Shown piece by piece: positions 24,942-32,998 of a DNA stretch of 64,000 nucleotides. Source of the DNA: Serinibacter salmoneus (GTDB lineage: Bacteria; Actinomycetota; Actinomycetes; Actinomycetales; Beutenbergiaceae). Position numbers and translations under genes: made by a program. The stretch lies in assembly GCF_002563925.1 (NCBI RefSeq), contig NZ_PDJD01000001.1, forward strand, positions 248,001 through 312,000. The letters run 5' to 3'. The notes under the pieces were generated by a model, which saw only the letters and a program-made list of their open reading frames with translations, was not told the origin of the DNA and searched no databases. Positions within the stretch are counted from its first letter, which is position 1. Every line of letters starts with the position of its first letter.

Positions 24942-26597
24942 GTGGTGCGGGGGGCGGCGTGGAGCCTCGCCGTGCTCGTGCCGCTGGCGTTCCTCACCGC
25001 CTTCTTCGCCTACCCCGTGCTCACCCTCGTGGCCCGCGGGTTCGTCACCGACGGCGCCCTGGACCTCGGCGGGTTCTCCGAGGTGCTGGGCGATGCCCGC
25101 ACCTGGCGCGTGCTGCGTCACACCCTCACCCAGGCGCTGGTCGGCACCGCCCTGGCGCTGCTGCTCGCGCTGCCCGCCGCGCACGCCCTGTACCGGCGGC
25201 GCTTCCCCGGGCGCGGGGCGGTGCGGGGGCTGCTGTCGGTGCCGTTCGTGCTGCCCAGCGTGGTGGTCGGCGTCGCCTTCCGCGCGCTGCTCGCCGAGGG
25301 CGGCCCGCTCGGCTTCCTCGGCCTGGACCGCAGCTTCCCCGCGATCGTGGCCGCCCTGGCGTTCTTCAACATCGGCCTCGCCGTGCGGATGATCGGCAGC
25401 GTCTGGGAACGGCTGGACCCGCGCACCGAGGAGGCCGCCCGCGCCCTGGGCGCCTCACCCGCCCGCGCCTTCGCGACCGTCACCCTGCCGGCGCTGCTGC
25501 CCGCGATCGCCTCCGCCGCCTCCCTCATCTTCCTGTTCTGCTCCACCGCCTTCGCCGTGGTCCTCGTGCTCGGCGGCCAGCAGTTCGCCACCATCGAGGT
25601 GGAGATCTGGCTGCAGACCACCCAGTTCCTGGACCTGCGCGCCGCCTCCGTACTGAGCGTGGTGCAGCTCGTGGTGGTCGCCCTGGCGCTGTGGGTCTCC
25701 GCCCGCACCCGGGACCATGCCGAGCGCGCCCTGCGGCTGCTGCCCGCGAGCACCCCCGCGCCGCGCCTGCGCCTGGGGCGAGGTGCGAGCGGCCTGGACC
25801 GCGCCGCCGCCGCGGTCACGGCGCTCGCGGTGATCTTCGTGGGCCTGCCGCTGACGACCCTGCTGGTGCGCTCGCTGCGGCAGGACGGCGCCTGGACCCT
25901 GCAGCACTACGCCAACCTCACCACCACCGGTACCAACGCCCTGACGGTCTCGGTGTGGCAGGCCACGCGCAACTCCCTCACGATTGCCCTCGCCGCGATG
26001 GTGATGGCCGTGGTCATCGGGGTGATGCTGTCCCTCGTGCTCTCCCGCACCCCGCGCCGCCGCTCCGCCAGGCACGCGCTGCGCGGCCTGGACGCCCTGG
26101 TGATGCTGCCGCTCGGGGTCTCCGCGGTGACGGTCGGCTTCGGGTTCCTCATCGCCCTGGACAAGCCGCCGCTGGACGTGCGCAGCTCCCTCGTGCTGAT
26201 CCCGATCGCGCAGGCGATGGTCGCGATCCCGCTGGTGATCCGCACCATGCTGCCGGTGCTGCGTGCCATCGACCCGCGGCTGCGGCAGGCCGCCGCCGTG
26301 CTCGGCGCCGGCCCGGGCCGGGTGCTGTGGAGCGTGGACGGGCCGCTGGTCACCCGGTCGCTGGGCCTGGCGATCGGGTTCGCGTTCGCGGTGTCGCTGG
26401 GGGAGTTCGGGGCGACGTCGTTCCTCGCCCGCCCGGATCGGCCCACCCTGCCGGTGGTCATCTACCGGCTGCTGGGGCGCCCCGGTGAGGGCAACTACGG
26501 GATGGCGCTTGCCGCCTCGGTGGTCCTGGCCGTCATGGTCGGCGGCGTGATGATGATCGCGGAACGGCTGCGGCCGGTGGGAGCGGGACAACTGTGA
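24942..26597 (+). CDS. thiP: Thiamine ABC transporter, permease
   Basis: 551 aa from GTG 24942 (run of G about 6 nt upstream); GTG 24906 in frame is the alternative, and the frame stays open further upstream through the repeats. It is a duplicated ABC permease with about 12 hydrophobic segments and two EAA-type loops: EEAARALGASPARAFATVTLP (about residues 165-185) and QAAAVLGAGPGRVLW in the second half. This fused double-domain layout is typical of ThiP/FbpB. It forms the membrane channel with ThiB and ThiQ, and its stop overlaps the thiQ GTG by 4 nt. Confidence 0.9.
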   Translation: MVRGAAWSLAVLVPLAFLTAFFAYPVLTLVARGFVTDGALDLGGFSEVLGDARTWRVLRHTLTQALVGTALALLLALPAAHALYRRRFPGRGAVRGLLSVPFVLPSVVVGVAFRALLAEGGPLGFLGLDRSFPAIVAALAFFNIGLAVRMIGSVWERLDPRTEEAARALGASPARAFATVTLPALLPAIASAASLIFLFCSTAFAVVLVLGGQQFATIEVEIWLQTTQFLDLRAASVLSVVQLVVVALALWVSARTRDHAERALRLLPASTPAPRLRLGRGASGLDRAAAAVTALAVIFVGLPLTTLLVRSLRQDGAWTLQHYANLTTTGTNALTVSVWQATRNSLTIALAAMVMAVVIGVMLSLVLSRTPRRRSARHALRGLDALVMLPLGVSAVTVGFGFLIALDKPPLDVRSSLVLIPIAQAMVAIPLVIRTMLPVLRAIDPRLRQAAAVLGAGPGRVLWSVDGPLVTRSLGLAIGFAFAVSLGEFGATSFLARPDRPTLPVVIYRLLGRPGEGNYGMALAASVVLAVMVGGVMMIAERLRPVGAGQL

Positions 26598-27355
26598 GTG
26601 GGACAGCAATGAGCAGTGGGCTTCAGGTGCGCGGCGCCGTCGTGCGCTACCCGGCGGTGCGCCGGGGCGGGGAGGCGACGATCGCCGTCGACCACGTGGA
26701 CCTGGCCGTGCGGCCGGGGGAGGTGCTGGCGCTCCTCGGCCCCTCGGGCTGCGGGAAGTCCAGCCTGCTGCGCGCCGTCGCCGGGCTCGAACCACTGGAG
26801 GCGGGCGCCCTGACCTGGGACGGCGCGGACCTCACGCCCGTGCCGGTGCACCGCCGCGGGTTCGGGCTGATGTTCCAGGACGGGCAGCTCTTCCCGCACC
26901 GCACCGTGGCGGGGAATGTGGCCTACGGGCTGCGGGGAACGTGGTGGGGCAGGGGGGACGCGCGCGGCGCGCGGGTCGCGGAGATGCTCGACCTGGTGGG
27001 CCTCGCGGGCTACGAGGACCGGCCGGTCACCACGCTCTCGGGTGGGCAGGCGCAGCGGGTGGCGCTGGCCCGATCGCTCGCGCCCTCACCGCGGCTGCTG
27101 CTGCTGGACGAGCCGCTCTCGGCCCTGGACCGGAACCTGCGCGAGGAGCTGGTGGGCGTGATCGGGCGGGTGCTGCGGGAGGCGGGCACCACCGCGCTGT
27201 ACGTGACGCACGACCACGACGAGGCGATCACCGTGGCCGGCCGCATCGCCGTGATGCTGCAGGGCCGGATCGTGCAGGTCGCCCCGGCCGCGGAGATCCG
27301 CACCGCCCCGGCCTCACCGCAGGTCGCCGCGTTCCTGGGCGTCCCGCCCGCTTGA
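26594..27355 (+). CDS. thiQ: Thiamine ABC transporter, ATP-binding protein
   Basis: 253 aa. Walker A GPSGCGKSS (about residue 47), Q-loop MFQDGQLFPH, signature LSGGQAQRVALARS, Walker B LLLLDEPLSALD and the switch His in YVTHDHDEA. It powers thiamine uptake through ThiP. GTG 26594 overlaps the thiP stop as GTGA; an internal ATG at 26609 is possible. It is the last gene of the riboswitch operon and is followed 8 nt after its stop by the five-unit 22-bp repeat array. Confidence 0.92.
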   Translation: MSGTAMSSGLQVRGAVVRYPAVRRGGEATIAVDHVDLAVRPGEVLALLGPSGCGKSSLLRAVAGLEPLEAGALTWDGADLTPVPVHRRGFGLMFQDGQLFPHRTVAGNVAYGLRGTWWGRGDARGARVAEMLDLVGLAGYEDRPVTTLSGGQAQRVALARSLAPSPRLLLLDEPLSALDRNLREELVGVIGRVLREAGTTALYVTHDHDEAITVAGRIAVMLQGRIVQVAPAAEIRTAPASPQVAAFLGVPPA

Positions 27356-27363
27356 CCCGGCTA

Positions 27364-27473
27364 CGCGAGGTGGTTCTGCAGGCACCGCGAGGTGGTTCTG
27401 CAGGCACCGCGAGGTGGTTCTGCAGGCACCGCGAGGTGGTTCTGCAGGCACCGCGAGGTGGTTCTGCAGGCGG
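27364..27473. repeat. Five tandem 22-bp hairpin-forming repeats
   Basis: Five head-to-tail copies, exact except the last bases. Each unit contains CGCGAGGTGG, TTCTGCAGG and CAC. Across a unit junction, CACC and GGTG form a stem closed by the tetraloop GCGA, flanked by self-complementary CTGCAG. The array fills the gap between thiQ (stop 27355) and the convergent tetR gene (end 27525). Function is not known; transcript-end formation is one guess. Confidence 0.95.
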
Positions 27474-27524
27474 GCCGCGGCAAGGGCACGTGCGCTCCGG
27501 GTGCCTCCCGCCGTCCCGGGGCGC

Positions 27525-28328
27525 CTACTCCGTGTCCTGGATGGCCCGCTCGATGGAGTCCAGCAGCGGCGCGAGCGCGAGCTCGGTGCTGCCGCGGTCC
27601 ACGTCGAACGCACCCGCGGTCCACATCCGCGTCATCGTGGGGTAGCGCTCGGGGTCGAAGTGGGAGGTCCAGAAGTGGCTCTGCCCGGTCCAGTACGCCT
27701 CCTGGGAGGTGCCGGCGGCGGCGTCGCGCTGTTCGGTGGCGAGCTGCCGCGCGAGTCCGGCCACGTAGGTGTCGAGGATGTCCCGGATGCCCACCACCTG
27801 CGCCGGCTCCAGGGGGGTGGAGGCGAGGATCCGCAGGGCAGCCTCCTCCGCGTCCAGCACGTGCGGGGCCAGCGGTAGCCGCCACTGGTTGAGGTCCAGC
27901 AGCCACGGGTGCGCGCGGTACATCGCCAGCACGGTGTCCGCGTACCGCACCAGGCCCTCGCGCCAGCCGACCCCGACCTCCGGCAGGTCCAGCTGCGCGA
28001 ATGCGGCGTCGATCATGAGGTCCACGAGCTCCTCGCGGCCGGGCACGTAGGTGTACAGGCTCATCGCCCCGGCGCCGAGCTGCTTGGCCACCCGCCGCAT
28101 CGAGACCCCCGCGAGCCCCTCAGCGTCCGCGACCGCGAGGCCCGCGGCGACCACGTCCCGCAGGGTGAACTTCGGCGGCCGCCCGCGCTGCGCCGGCGGG
28201 GTGGTGCCCCACAGCAGGTCCAGCCGGCGGCGTTCCTCGGGGGTCGCCTCGACCGCCTCGAAGCCGCTCTCGGCGCTGTACTGCGCGATCTGCTGCTCGA
28301 GGGAACCCTCCGGTGGCCGCGTGGTCAT
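27525..28328 (-). CDS. TetR/AcrR family regulator
   Basis: 267 aa from ATG 28328. About 45 polar residues precede the DNA-binding part: GRPPKFTLRDVVAAGLAVADAEG, then the helix-turn-helix VSMRRVAKQLGAGAMSLYTYVPGREELVDLM (about residues 70-105). The C-terminal ligand and dimer domain resembles TetR_C (WREGLVRYADTVLAMYRAHP). Divergent from an ABC-2 exporter, which it most likely represses; a candidate operator lies between. The frame extends to 28397 but the added residues overlap the promoter region. Confidence 0.88.
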   Translation of the reverse strand: MTTRPPEGSLEQQIAQYSAESGFEAVEATPEERRRLDLLWGTTPPAQRGRPPKFTLRDVVAAGLAVADAEGLAGVSMRRVAKQLGAGAMSLYTYVPGREELVDLMIDAAFAQLDLPEVGVGWREGLVRYADTVLAMYRAHPWLLDLNQWRLPLAPHVLDAEEAALRILASTPLEPAQVVGIRDILDTYVAGLARQLATEQRDAAAGTSQEAYWTGQSHFWTSHFDPERYPTMTRMWTAGAFDVDRGSTELALAPLLDSIERAIQDTE

Positions 28329-28367
28329 GGCCCCATCCTCTCGCGAGAAGAAGAGTGCACACTTTAT

Positions 28368-28417
28368 CCGTACACCGTATGCTAACCTCGCACCCACCCT
28401 TCCGGTACGACGTACGG
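28368..28417. promoter_or_regulatory. Shared promoter and candidate TetR operator
   Basis: The interrupted inverted repeat CCGGTACGACGTACGG lies at 28402-28417, just before the ribosome site of the ABC gene. A related CCGTACACCGTAT at 28368-28380 overlaps a -10-like TATGCT (28378-28383). Operator role is inferred from symmetry and the divergent regulator-target layout. Confidence 0.5.
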
Positions 28418-28423
28418 AGAAGC

Positions 28424-29458
28424 ATGATCACCACCTCGGGTCTCACCAAGACCTTCACCCGCAAGAAGACGCGGGTCGAGGCCGTCAAGGGCATCGACCT
28501 ATCCGTCACCGACGGCGAGCTCGTCGCGATCCTCGGCCCCAACGGCGCCGGGAAGTCCACCACCCTGCGGATGCTCACCGGGCTGCTCGCGCCCACCGCG
28601 GGCTCCGCCACCGTCGCCGGGTACGACGTCGCCACCCAGCCGGACAAGGTCCGCGCCACCATCGGCTACGTGGGCCAGGGCAACAGCGCCGGGCACTACT
28701 TCCGGGTGGGGGACGAGCTGGCCAGCCAGGCGCAGTTCTACGGCATCCCCGGAGCCGAGGGCCGCCGTCGCGCGAGCGACCTGCTCGCCGCCCTCGACCT
28801 CACCGGGCTGGAGAAGCGCACGGTCAACACCCTCTCCGGCGGTCAGCGGCGCCGCCTCGACGTGGCGATGGGCCTGCTCAACCGCCCGCCCCTGCTGTTC
28901 CTGGACGAACCCAGCACCGGGATGGACCCCGCCAGCCGCGCCAACCTGTGGGAGCACGTGCAGCGCATGCGCGAGCAGTTCGGGATGACCCTCGTGCTCA
29001 CCACCCACTACCTGGAGGAGGCCGACCGGATGGCCGAACGCGTGGTCATCATCGACCACGGCAGCATCATCGCCGACGACACCCCCGCCGCGCTGCGGCG
29101 CCACCATGCCCGGGACACCATCACCCTGTCCTACCGGGAGGAATCCAGGGCGAGCTCCGCCGTCGGGCACCTGGCGGGGGATGCCCGGCTGCACAGCGTC
29201 ACCCCGCAGGGTGGCCGGATCCGGATCGAGCTGGACGACGGCGCCGCCCACGTCCCCGCCCTGCTGGCGGGACTGGAGGCGGCCGGGTTGCGCCCGGATG
29301 CGACCTCCACCGCCGAGGCGACGCTGGACGATGTGTTCCTCAACCTCACCGGGCGCAGCCTGCGTGAGGAGTCCGAGTCCGAGTCCGACGACGACGCCGC
29401 GGCCGCCGCGATGGCCGCGGCCGCCGCCGGTCCGGCGGGAATGGGGGGTGGGGCATGA
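28424..29458 (+). CDS. ABC-2 exporter, ATP-binding protein (DrrA-like)
   Basis: 344 aa from ATG 28424 with GGAGA 4-8 nt upstream. Walker A GPNGAGKST, LTGLLAPTAGSATVAGYDV, signature LSGGQRRRLDVAMGL, Walker B LLFLDEPSTGMDP and switch His in LTTHYLEEADRMAE. The C-terminal ~110 aa is the DrrA-type extension (TAEATLDDVFLNLTGRSLREE), followed by an acidic and Ala/Gly-rich tail. It probably exports a drug or lipid-like compound with the downstream permease, with which it overlaps by ATGA. Regulated by the divergent TetR protein (inferred). Confidence 0.9.
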   Translation: MITTSGLTKTFTRKKTRVEAVKGIDLSVTDGELVAILGPNGAGKSTTLRMLTGLLAPTAGSATVAGYDVATQPDKVRATIGYVGQGNSAGHYFRVGDELASQAQFYGIPGAEGRRRASDLLAALDLTGLEKRTVNTLSGGQRRRLDVAMGLLNRPPLLFLDEPSTGMDPASRANLWEHVQRMREQFGMTLVLTTHYLEEADRMAERVVIIDHGSIIADDTPAALRRHHARDTITLSYREESRASSAVGHLAGDARLHSVTPQGGRIRIELDDGAAHVPALLAGLEAAGLRPDATSTAEATLDDVFLNLTGRSLREESESESDDDAAAAAMAAAAAGPAGMGGGA

Positions 29459-30297
29459 GCGCCACCAGCGTGATCGAGTACCGCGCCGGCAGCGGGCTGC
29501 CGGAGAATCCGGTGGCGCGTCAGGTGCACGACATCGTGGCGGTCGCGTGGCGGGAGCTGCGCGTGACGCTGCGCGACCCGTTCTCGCAGATCTTCGCGCT
29601 CGGGCAGCCGCTGGTGTTCCTGCTGCTGTTCGCGCCGCTGCTGTCCGGCGCGGTGGGCGGGGCGATGGCACCCGCCGGGGCCGAGGCCGCTGGGGCGGAG
29701 AGCGTGATCCAGTGGTTCCTGCCCGGGTTGCTGGTGATGATCGCTCTGTTCGGCACCGGGATGACCGGCTCCAACCTGCTGTTCGAGATGCAGATGGGCT
29801 CCTACGAGCGGATCCTCGCCTCGCCGCTCACGCGTTCGTCCATCATCGTGGGGCGCTCGCTGAAGGAGTTCGTGCCGCTGGTGCTGCAGGCGATCCTGCT
29901 CACCGTGGTGGCGATCCCGTTCGGGTTCACGCTGCACATCGGGGGCGTGCTGGTGGGGCTGCTCATGCTCGGGATCTTCGGGGTGGGGCTCGGGGCGCTG
30001 TCCTACGCGCTCGGCCTGGCCTCCAAGGACCGGGAGTGGCTGTTCTGGACCGTGCAGCAGAGCGTCACCTTCCCGCTGCTGCTGCTGGCCGGGATGATGC
30101 TGCCGCTGGAATCCGGGCCGCAGTGGATGCAGGTCGCCTCCCGCTTCAACCCGATCACCTACCTGGTCAACGGGGAGCGGGCGCTGTTCGCGGGTGAGCT
30201 GAACGCCGACGTGGCGTGGGGGTTCGTGGCGGCGCTGGCCACCCTGGTGGTGGGCCTGTGGGCGGGGGTCTCCGGCATCCGCCGCGCCACCCGCTGA
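29455..30297 (+). CDS. ABC-2 exporter, permease (DrrB-like)
   Basis: 280-aa integral membrane protein with about six hydrophobic segments. REIRVTLRDPF-like interface helix (WRELRVTLRDPFSQIFALG), IVGRSLKEFVPLVLQAILL, and the late FPLLLLAGMMLPLESGPQWMQ with FNPITYLVNGERAL are hallmarks of the DrrB/ABC2_membrane family. It is the channel subunit for the upstream ATPase. Its stop is followed after 6 nt by an inverted pair of 22-bp repeats that separates it from convergent gntK. Confidence 0.9.
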   Translation: MSATSVIEYRAGSGLPENPVARQVHDIVAVAWRELRVTLRDPFSQIFALGQPLVFLLLFAPLLSGAVGGAMAPAGAEAAGAESVIQWFLPGLLVMIALFGTGMTGSNLLFEMQMGSYERILASPLTRSSIIVGRSLKEFVPLVLQAILLTVVAIPFGFTLHIGGVLVGLLMLGIFGVGLGALSYALGLASKDREWLFWTVQQSVTFPLLLLAGMMLPLESGPQWMQVASRFNPITYLVNGERALFAGELNADVAWGFVAALATLVVGLWAGVSGIRRATR

Positions 30298-30303
30298 GCG
30301 CGG

Positions 30304-30402
30304 ACCTGCAGAACCACCTCGCGGTGGTGGCAGAACCACCTCGCGGTGGTCGCAACCATTCGCGAGGTGGTTCTGCAGGCACCGCGAGGTGGTTCTGCAG
30401 GT
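30304..30402. repeat. Inverted array of 22-bp repeats between convergent genes
   Basis: Two units in minus orientation (from 30304) face two units in plus orientation (to 30402). The outermost 23 nt at 30304-30326 are perfectly complementary to 30380-30402. A transcript from either side could fold into a long hairpin, so it could end both drrB-like and gntK transcripts. Confidence 0.85.
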
Positions 30403-30411
30403 CGTGGAGAC

Positions 30412-31917
30412 TCAGCGCAGCGGCAGCGCGGGCGCCAGCCGCTTGAGCGACCCGAAGGCGGGCGCGAGCGCGTCGTACAGGCCGGAGTACACCGGCCGCA
30501 GCTCGCCGTAGACCCCCGCGGCCGCGGCATCCGGGCGCACCGTCTCGGTGACGGTGGCGCTCGCCGCCGCATCCGCCACGGAGTCCATCAGCCCGAGCGC
30601 CACCATGCCCAGCACGGCTGCGCCGTACCCGGAGCCCTGCTCGCCCTCGGTGAGGTCGATCGGGGTGCCCAGGGCGTCGGCGAGCATCTGCCGCCACAGG
30701 TCCGAGCGCATCACCCCGCCGGTCGCCCGCACCTCGCCGACCTCCAGGCCGGCCGCCCGCATCGACTCCAGCACGAGGGAGAGTTGCAGGCACACCCCCT
30801 CCAGCGCGGCCCGCACCAGGTGCTCGCGGCCGTGCGCGCGGGTCAGGCCCACGTAGGCGCCCTGCGGCAGCGAACTCCAGCGCGGGGCGCGCTCGGAGAG
30901 GAGATACGGCATCATCAGCAGCCCACCCGAGCCCGCGGGCGCCGAGGCGGCCAGCTCCAGCAGGTCCTCCTCGCCGGCCAGGTCCGGCGCGAGGGCCTCC
31001 AGCGCCCACCGCATCACGATGCCGCCGTTGTTGATCGCCCCGCCGACCACCCACAGGTCATCGGTCAGGGCGTAGCAGAACACCCGTCCCAGGGGGTCGA
31101 CCACGGGCCGGTCCACCATCACGCGCAGCGCCCCGGAGGTCCCGAGCGAACAGGCGGCCATGCCGGGGCGCACCGCCCCCACCCCCAGGTTGGCGAGCGG
31201 ACCGTCGCCCGCCCCGACCACCACCGGGGTGCCGGCGGGCAGGCCGAGGTGGGCTGCGCCGTCGTCCGCCAAGGGCAGCGCATGGGTGGTGGCGACCAGC
31301 TCGGGGAGCTGTTCGGGCAGCACCCCGGCCACCGCGAGGGCCTCGGAGTCCCAGGTGAGGCTCTCCAGGTTCAGCAGGCCGGAGCAGGAGGCGATCGAGC
31401 GGTCCATCACCAGCGCCCCGGTCAGCCGCAGCAGCACGTACTCCTTGATGCCGCACCAGAAGCCGACCCGCTCGCACAGTTTCGGTTCCTGCTCGTGGAA
31501 CCACGCCAGGCGCACCATCGGGGACATCGGGTGCACCGGGGTGCCGGTGCGGCGGTGCAGCCCGAGGCCGCCCGTGGAGGCGCGGATCCGCTCCGCCTGC
31601 GCGTCCGCGCGGGTGTCGGCCCAGGAGGAGGAGGGCGTGAGCGGCTCCATCGCGGGGGACAGGCCGATCAGGGTGTGCATCGCCGAGCTGAAGGACAGCG
31701 CGGCCACCCGCTCGGCACCCACCTGCTGCACGACGGCGCTGCTCGCCTCGATCACGGCCGCCAGGATCTGCTCGGGGTCCTGTTCGGCGTAGCCGGGGTG
31801 CGGGGTGTGCAGCGGGTAGCCCGCCTCCGCGGAGGCCACCAGGTCACCCTGCGGGGTGAAGGCCACCACCTTGGTGGCGGTGGTCCCGATGTCCACGCCC
31901 AGCACCACCTGCGTCAT
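30412..31917 (-). CDS. gntK: Gluconokinase, FGGY family
   Basis: 501 aa. N-terminal ATPase loop VVLGVDIGTTATKVVAFTP, a second phosphate loop CSLGTSGALRVM, and FGGY elements WADTRADAQAERI and EGVCLQLSLVLESM with RATGGVMRSDLWRQM. This resembles the FGGY gluconokinase of Bacillus rather than the small GntK/IdnK of enterics. It phosphorylates D-gluconate to 6-phosphogluconate. The position behind idnD, idnO and gntP supports gluconate over xylulose as substrate; xylulokinase is the alternative reading. The start is 1 nt from the idnD stop. Confidence 0.85.
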   Translation of the reverse strand: MTQVVLGVDIGTTATKVVAFTPQGDLVASAEAGYPLHTPHPGYAEQDPEQILAAVIEASSAVVQQVGAERVAALSFSSAMHTLIGLSPAMEPLTPSSSWADTRADAQAERIRASTGGLGLHRRTGTPVHPMSPMVRLAWFHEQEPKLCERVGFWCGIKEYVLLRLTGALVMDRSIASCSGLLNLESLTWDSEALAVAGVLPEQLPELVATTHALPLADDGAAHLGLPAGTPVVVGAGDGPLANLGVGAVRPGMAACSLGTSGALRVMVDRPVVDPLGRVFCYALTDDLWVVGGAINNGGIVMRWALEALAPDLAGEEDLLELAASAPAGSGGLLMMPYLLSERAPRWSSLPQGAYVGLTRAHGREHLVRAALEGVCLQLSLVLESMRAAGLEVGEVRATGGVMRSDLWRQMLADALGTPIDLTEGEQGSGYGAAVLGMVALGLMDSVADAAASATVTETVRPDAAAAGVYGELRPVYSGLYDALAPAFGSLKRLAPALPLR

Positions 31918-31918
31918 G

Positions 31919-32998
31919 TCAGTCCCTCTCGCTCGCCAGGGTCACCAGCACCTTGCCAGACCGGTCCCCGTCGCGCGCCACGGCGAAGGCCTCGGCGACC
32001 TCGTCCACGCCGAACTCGTGCGTGATGACCGCCTCGAGTTCGGGGTGCGCGGCCAGCATGGTCACGGCCTCGTCGATCTCCCCGGCGAAGCGGAACGTGC
32101 CGAGCATCACCAGCTCCTTGGCGAGCATCGGGGCGAGGTTGACCGGGCGCGGTTCGTTCGCGAGCATCCCGAGCTGCACCACCACGCCGCGGCGGGCCGC
32201 GGCGGCCACCGCGGTGGTGACGGCGGGCGCCGCCCCGGAACACTCCAGCACCAGGTCGAACGCGCCGGCGGGGATCTCCTCCTCACCCGCCCGGTAGGTG
32301 GCCCCGGCCCCCAGCTCGCCGGCGCGGGCCAGCGGACCGGCGAGCACGTCCGAGGCGGAGACCTCCGCACCCCGGGCGACGGCGGCCGCCAGGGCCAGCA
32401 GGCCGATCGGGCCGGCGCCGGAGACCAGCACCCGCACGCCGGCCAGGTCGCCGTCGGTGTTGTCGGAGCCGTTGTCGGAGCCGGCGGTGCCGGCGCCGTG
32501 CCGGGCGGCCAGGGTCAGGCCGTGCAGCGCCACCGCGAGGGGTTCGGCGAGCGCTGCACGGCGGATCGGGAGGTCGCCCGGGAGCACGCGGACCATGGGC
32601 CGCTCCACCACGAGGTACTCGGCCATGGCGCCCTGGGTGTGCGGCCAGGTGGCGGCGCTGCCCAGGTAGGAGCCGCCCGGCCACAGGTGCGGGGCATCGG
32701 CGAGACCGGCGAGCTCCTGACCGAATCGGGCGGGGTGCACGGTGACCGGGGTGCCGGGCGCAAGCTCGCCGGACGGGTCGCTCTCCACCCAGCCGGACAA
32801 CTCGTGGCCGGGGGTGAGGGGCTCGCGGATCGTGTACTCCCCGGTGGCGCCGCGGGCGTAGTAGTTCAGGTCCGAGCCGCAGACGCCCACGTGGGCCACG
32901 CGCAGCAGGACCTCGCCGCTGCCGGGGGTGGGGATCTCGCGGTCGACGACCTCGATCTGCTGGGCGCCGGGGATGACGACGGTGCGCATGCTGGTCAC
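31919..32998 (-). CDS. idnD: L-idonate 5-dehydrogenase-like medium-chain dehydrogenase
   Basis: 359 aa. Medium-chain dehydrogenase; in this context expected to oxidise L-idonate to 5-ketogluconate with NAD(P). Catalytic-zinc ligands: Cys in GVCGSDLNYY, His-Glu in TPGHELSGWVE. The Rossmann loop is LVSGAGPIGLLALAAA (about residue 185). The four-Cys structural zinc loop usual in sorbitol/idonate dehydrogenases is absent: the segment after VTVHPARFGQ holds no cysteine. Starts with GTG 32998 (ATG 32989 also in frame), directly after idnO. Identity rests partly on the neighbours. Confidence 0.8.
   Translation of the reverse strand: MTSMRTVVIPGAQQIEVVDREIPTPGSGEVLLRVAHVGVCGSDLNYYARGATGEYTIREPLTPGHELSGWVESDPSGELAPGTPVTVHPARFGQELAGLADAPHLWPGGSYLGSAATWPHTQGAMAEYLVVERPMVRVLPGDLPIRRAALAEPLAVALHGLTLAARHGAGTAGSDNGSDNTDGDLAGVRVLVSGAGPIGLLALAAAVARGAEVSASDVLAGPLARAGELGAGATYRAGEEEIPAGAFDLVLECSGAAPAVTTAVAAAARRGVVVQLGMLANEPRPVNLAPMLAKELVMLGTFRFAGEIDEAVTMLAAHPELEAVITHEFGVDEVAEAFAVARDGDRSGKVLVTLASERD

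Noticed and set aside
27364-27473. CRISPR array
   Set aside because: Units are contiguous 22-mers without unique spacers, and no cas gene is present.
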